DNA of 15,876 nt. Origin: DASPUH01 sp035622975. Its GTDB lineage: Bacteria; Chloroflexota; Limnocylindria; Limnocylindrales; CSP1-4. Below are positions 13,174-15,876 of the stretch, one piece after another; position 1 is the stretch's first letter; the number at the start of each line of letters is the position of its first letter. The stretch covers positions 1-15,876 of the forward strand of contig DASPUH010000081.1 in NCBI GenBank assembly GCA_035622975.1, in the 5' to 3' direction. The notes below the pieces were generated by a model. That model was not told where the DNA came from. It worked only from the letters and a program-made list of their open reading frames with translations, and did not search any database. Made by a program: the position numbers and the translations under genes.

Positions 13174-14087
13174 GGCAGCGGGGCGTCCTCAGGACCGGTG
13201 GAGCCGGGCGCGGCCGGCTCGCGGTCGGGAAAGACGCCCACGTGGTCGGGCTCCAGCCGCAGGCGCACCCGGTCGGCCAGGGCGAGCGCCTCGATGTGGG
13301 CCCGCGGCAGCTGCAGGCGGCCCGCCTTGTCCAGCACGGCGAACTCCTCCGCGATGACCTGGTGGTCGCCGTCGTCGGACCGCTGCGTCCGACGCACGGT
13401 CATGCTGCTGGTGCGGCCGTCGCGGATCGTCACCGTACGCGCCACGTGATCCGAGACGAGCGCGTCGTGGGTCACGATGACGATCGTCGTGCCCAGCTCG
13501 CGGTTGACTCCGCGCAGGACCTCGAAGACCTCAGCGGAGGTGCTGCTGTCGAGCTCGCCGGTCGGCTCGTCCGCCAGCAGGACGTGCGGCCGGTTGGCCA
13601 GGGCGACCGCCACGGCGACCCGCTGCTGCTCCCCGCCGGAGAGGCGGTCGGGGCGGTGACCGGCACGGTCGGCCAGCCCGACCAGGTCCAGCAGCTCGAT
13701 CGCCCGCTGGCGCCGCCGACGCTCGCCGGCAAAGGCCATGGGCAACTCGACGTTCTGGGCCGCGGTGAGATAGGGCAGCAGGTTCCGCGCGGTCTGCTGC
13801 CACACCATGCCGACGACGAAGCGGCGGTAGTGGGTCTGCTCCCGGCCGCTCATGCGGCCCAGGTCGTGGTCGGCCACGATGGCCTGGCCGGCGGTGGGTT
13901 CGTCGAGCGCGCCAAGGATGTTGAGCAGGGTCGACTTGCCGCTGCCGGAGGCACCCACGAGGGCCATCAACTCACCCTCGGTCACCACCAGGTCCAGGCC
14001 CTGCAAGGCGACCACCTCGAGGTCGGCGACCTTGAAGATCCGCACCAAGTTGTCGCAGACGATGACGGGCGCGGCCTGATCGGTCAT
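13170..14087 (-). CDS. ABC transporter ATPase with a C-terminal AbrB-like domain
   Basis: This 305-aa protein is about 75 residues longer than a standard MacB/LolD ATPase. The ATPase core (about 8-225) is complete: Walker A GASGSGKST (45-53, Lys51), Q-loop Gln97, signature LSGGEQQR (149-156), Walker B LLADE (170-174) and His207. After a polar linker, residues 246-285 read FAVLDKAGRLQLPRAHIEAL and then ADRVRLRLEPDHVGV. This has the pattern of the swapped-hairpin AbrB/SpoVT fold (D.xGR(l/v).(l/i)P....). The tail could be a dimerisation or regulatory module; its function is inferred. The ATG at 14087 overlaps the permease stop (ATGA) and has AGGGG five bases upstream. It is the middle gene of the operon. 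Confidence 0.92.
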   Translation of the reverse strand: MTDQAAPVIVCDNLVRIFKVADLEVVALQGLDLVVTEGELMALVGASGSGKSTLLNILGALDEPTAGQAIVADHDLGRMSGREQTHYRRFVVGMVWQQTARNLLPYLTAAQNVELPMAFAGERRRRQRAIELLDLVGLADRAGHRPDRLSGGEQQRVAVAVALANRPHVLLADEPTGELDSSTSAEVFEVLRGVNRELGTTIVIVTHDALVSDHVARTVTIRDGRTSSMTVRRTQRSDDGDHQVIAEEFAVLDKAGRLQLPRAHIEALALADRVRLRLEPDHVGVFPDREPAAPGSTGPEDAPLP

Positions 14088-15876
14088 TCGATCCCCTGGC
14101 GGACGGCGGTGGCCGGCATCTGGCTGCGCTCGAGCCGCGCCGCCGTGCCGATGCCGACGGCCACGATACCGACGAGCAGCACCACCAGCACGACCAGGCC
14201 GCCCGGCGGCAGGCTGAAGGGAACGGCGACCGGCGAGCCGAGCAGGTCGGCGAGGCCAAGGCTGTCCTCGAGGAAGACGAACAGGCCCGTTCCCAGGAGG
14301 AGACCGGCCGCGAAGGCCGCGAAGACGGTGGGGCCGAACTCGGTCGCCACGAGCGCGACCGCCTGCCGCCGGGTCAGGCCCAGGGTCAGGAGGTGCGCCG
14401 TCTCGATGGCCCGGCTGGCGCCGGCGAGGGCCAGCGCGGCGGCCACCGCCAGCGCCGCGTAGGCGAACGACAGGATGGCCGCCGCCGCGACGCCCTGGGC
14501 CACCGCGACCGTGGCCGGCATCGCCCGGTTGGCGGCCACCACCGCCGAGCGCTGGACGACCTCCACGTCGCCGCCGGCCGGTGCGGCGGCCACGACCGAG
14601 CGGATGGCCGGCAGCGCCGCGTCCGGGGCCGCGAGGAAGGCGAACGAGGGGCCCGGCATGCCGGGCGGCGCCAGCGCGGCCAGCTGTTGCCGAGGCAGCA
14701 GGACGAACGCCTGGTCGACGGGCAGGGTGGGCAGGCTGGGCCGGAAGGCGGCCACCTGGAGGTCCACCCGGATGCCGGCCACGGTCACCTGGAAGACGTC
14801 GCCGAGCTTGAGCGGGTGGTCCTCCGAGGCCAGACTGGGCGAGACGGCGACGGCGATGGGGTCCGCGCGGGCCGCCAGCATGGCGGGCGGCAGGTCAAGG
14901 TCGACCGGGGTGCCGCGCGCGATCGTCTCGTACTGCGGCGTGTCCATCACCACCACCTCGCGGAGGCTGCCGGTGCTCAGGCCGAGCTGTGCCTCGAACC
15001 CCTCGGCGGCGGTCGTCACGCCGGGCAGCGTCGCGGGGTCGATGGCCGACGGCAGGAGGCCACCGCGCGACACGAGCTCGTACGGCGCACCCACCGTCTG
15101 CCAGGCGGCGATGTCCGCGCCCGCGTCCATGTGGACGAGCGTGGCCGCTGCGAACGCCGCGCCCGCATCGCAGGCCAGGAGGATGAGCAGCACGACGCCG
15201 CCGGTGCCGCCGCGCGTCGCCCGCCGCAGGGCCAGCACCGAAACCACCCCTCGGCGCCGCGCGGCCAGGTAGGCCAGCGCGCGCATGGGCCACGGGTAGA
15301 GCCGCAGGGCGAGCAGGCCGGCAGCCAGGCCGACGAGGGCCGGGACGGCGGCCACGAGCGGGTCCGGTCCGCTCGACGGGGGAGCCGTCGCCGTCGCCGT
15401 CGGGGCCACGAGTCCGCGCTGGCGGAGGACGAGGGCCGCCGCGGCCGCGCCCACGATCAGCAGGCCTTCCAGGACGATCCGCCGGCCGCTGGCATGGCGC
15501 ACCGGGGCCGGTCCAGCACCCTGACCACGGAGCGGTCCAACGAGCGCCGGCCCGACCGCCAGCAGGAACAGCGCCAGGACGCTTGCGGCGACGAGGATGG
15601 TTGCGGCCAGCGTCAGGTGACCGATCGCCGCGGGCACGGCTGCCCGCGCCAGGAGCGCACCGGCGAGGGCCGGCGGCCCAGCCAGCAGCCCCCCTTCGAG
15701 CACGGTCGCGAAGACCAGCTGACGACGCGAGGCCCCGCGTTCGCGGGCCACGATGACCGTCCGCCGCCGCTGCCCGGCGGCCAGCAGGATGACAAGCCCG
15801 AGGGTCGCCACGGCCACCGCGCCCGCCCCGATGGCGGCCACGGCCAGGACCGCCTGGGCCGCGACCCATCGCGCCT
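14084..15876 (-). CDS. FtsX-like ABC transporter permease, N-terminus off the window
   Basis: The frame is open to the right edge and codes for about 597 residues of a large FtsX-family permease, the membrane part of an ABC exporter. From the edge inward it shows membrane helices with the FtsX-type cytoplasmic loop ARERGASRRQLVF, further helices, and then a second repeat beginning near RGVVSVLALRRATRG. A large extracytoplasmic domain follows (about 14540-15120) and a final FtsX domain of four helices ending at MPATAVRQGIE. The second copy of the loop appears as ETAHLLTLGLTRRQAVAL. A GTG at 15841 is not the true start, because coding continues in frame to the edge with no stop. It is the first visible gene of the operon; its stop overlaps the ATPase start. 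Confidence 0.9.
   Translation of the reverse strand, partial: ARWVAAQAVLAVAAIGAGAVAVATLGLVILLAAGQRRRTVIVARERGASRRQLVFATVLEGGLLAGPPALAGALLARAAVPAAIGHLTLAATILVAASVLALFLLAVGPALVGPLRGQGAGPAPVRHASGRRIVLEGLLIVGAAAAALVLRQRGLVAPTATATAPPSSGPDPLVAAVPALVGLAAGLLALRLYPWPMRALAYLAARRRGVVSVLALRRATRGGTGGVVLLILLACDAGAAFAAATLVHMDAGADIAAWQTVGAPYELVSRGGLLPSAIDPATLPGVTTAAEGFEAQLGLSTGSLREVVVMDTPQYETIARGTPVDLDLPPAMLAARADPIAVAVSPSLASEDHPLKLGDVFQVTVAGIRVDLQVAAFRPSLPTLPVDQAFVLLPRQQLAALAPPGMPGPSFAFLAAPDAALPAIRSVVAAAPAGGDVEVVQRSAVVAANRAMPATVAVAQGVAAAAILSFAYAALAVAAALALAGASRAIETAHLLTLGLTRRQAVALVATEFGPTVFAAFAAGLLLGTGLFVFLEDSLGLADLLGSPVAVPFSLPPGGLVVLVVLLVGIVAVGIGTAARLERSQMPATAVRQGIE

Noticed and set aside
11668..13449. 593-codon plus-strand open frame across pirin and the ABC ATPase genes
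   Set aside because: It is out of frame with pirin and antisense to two ATPases with complete motifs; its product is low-complexity Arg/Pro/Gly.
12660..14462. 600-codon plus-strand open frame antisense to the ABC operon
   Set aside because: It is a shadow of the two ATPase genes and the permease; there is no recognisable domain or ribosome site.
15839..15841. GTG as the true start of the FtsX permease
   Set aside because: The same frame continues without a stop to the right edge (ARWVAAQAVLAV...), and the protein would lack its first membrane helix, so the gene is simply cut by the window.

Overview
The window is GC-rich (about 70% by eye) and gene-dense, with many 4-nt start/stop overlaps and several GTG starts. 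It reads like a chromosomal segment of a GC-rich member of the Chloroflexota, possibly the Limnocylindria/Ellin6529 group. That placement is an inference from the mix of genes: a Flp-type pilin with a GQGLAEYALI signature, a subtilase anchored by cell-wall-binding-repeat-2 modules, a GAF-cyclase, and an FtsX-type ABC operon whose ATPase carries an AbrB-like tail. An actinobacterium cannot be excluded. No ribosomal RNA, phage gene, integrase, transposase or CRISPR array was seen.

Layout. Bases 1-166 hold the 3' end of asnA (ammonia-dependent asparagine synthetase). A minus-strand pair follows: a VOC/glyoxalase-fold protein (785-1156) and a small cupin (343-753). A BAAT-family thioesterase/acyltransferase-like hydrolase (1507-2781, +) sits next to a minus-strand tRNA-Arg(TCG) (2837-2912). 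A 17-bp copy of the tRNA 3' end lies at 1207-1223, so the hydrolase occupies a small segment bracketed by tRNA-end direct repeats. A GAF plus class III nucleotide cyclase (2958-4157, +) shares its stop-codon bases with the convergent bioY (4154-4840, -). bioY closes a minus-strand cluster made of a 131-aa beta-rich protein (5877-6272), a diacylglycerol-kinase-like lipid kinase (4850-5857) and bioY. An eight-codon mini-ORF overlaps the first two genes by 4 nt on each side.

Bases 6273-6677 have no gene but are highly structured. They contain a 26-bp-period tandem repeat array (6342-6461) and a roughly 107-bp imperfect inverted repeat with competing pairings (6483-6592), followed by tRNA-His(GTG) (6678-6754). 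A secreted subtilisin-like serine protease with three C-terminal cell-wall-binding repeats (6786-10499, -) comes next. It is divergent from a lone Flp/Fap-type pilin (10825-11037, +). After about 390 bases without a convincing gene comes a pirin (11432-12445, +). It ends 2 bases from a convergent ABC operon (permease, then ATPase with AbrB-like tail, then ATPase; 15876 down to 12448), whose permease runs off the right edge.

How the genes work together. The ABC operon is translationally coupled and probably forms a MacB/Lol-like efflux or lipoprotein-handling complex. The protease and pilin are cell-surface products that share an intergenic region. The lipid kinase and bioY are lipid/biotin genes in one transcription unit. 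The rest are single housekeeping or accessory genes. No complete unknown multi-gene defence or biosynthetic system is evident. The least explained parts are the tRNA-Arg-bracketed hydrolase segment, the structured region at 6273-6677 and the overlapping mini-ORF.
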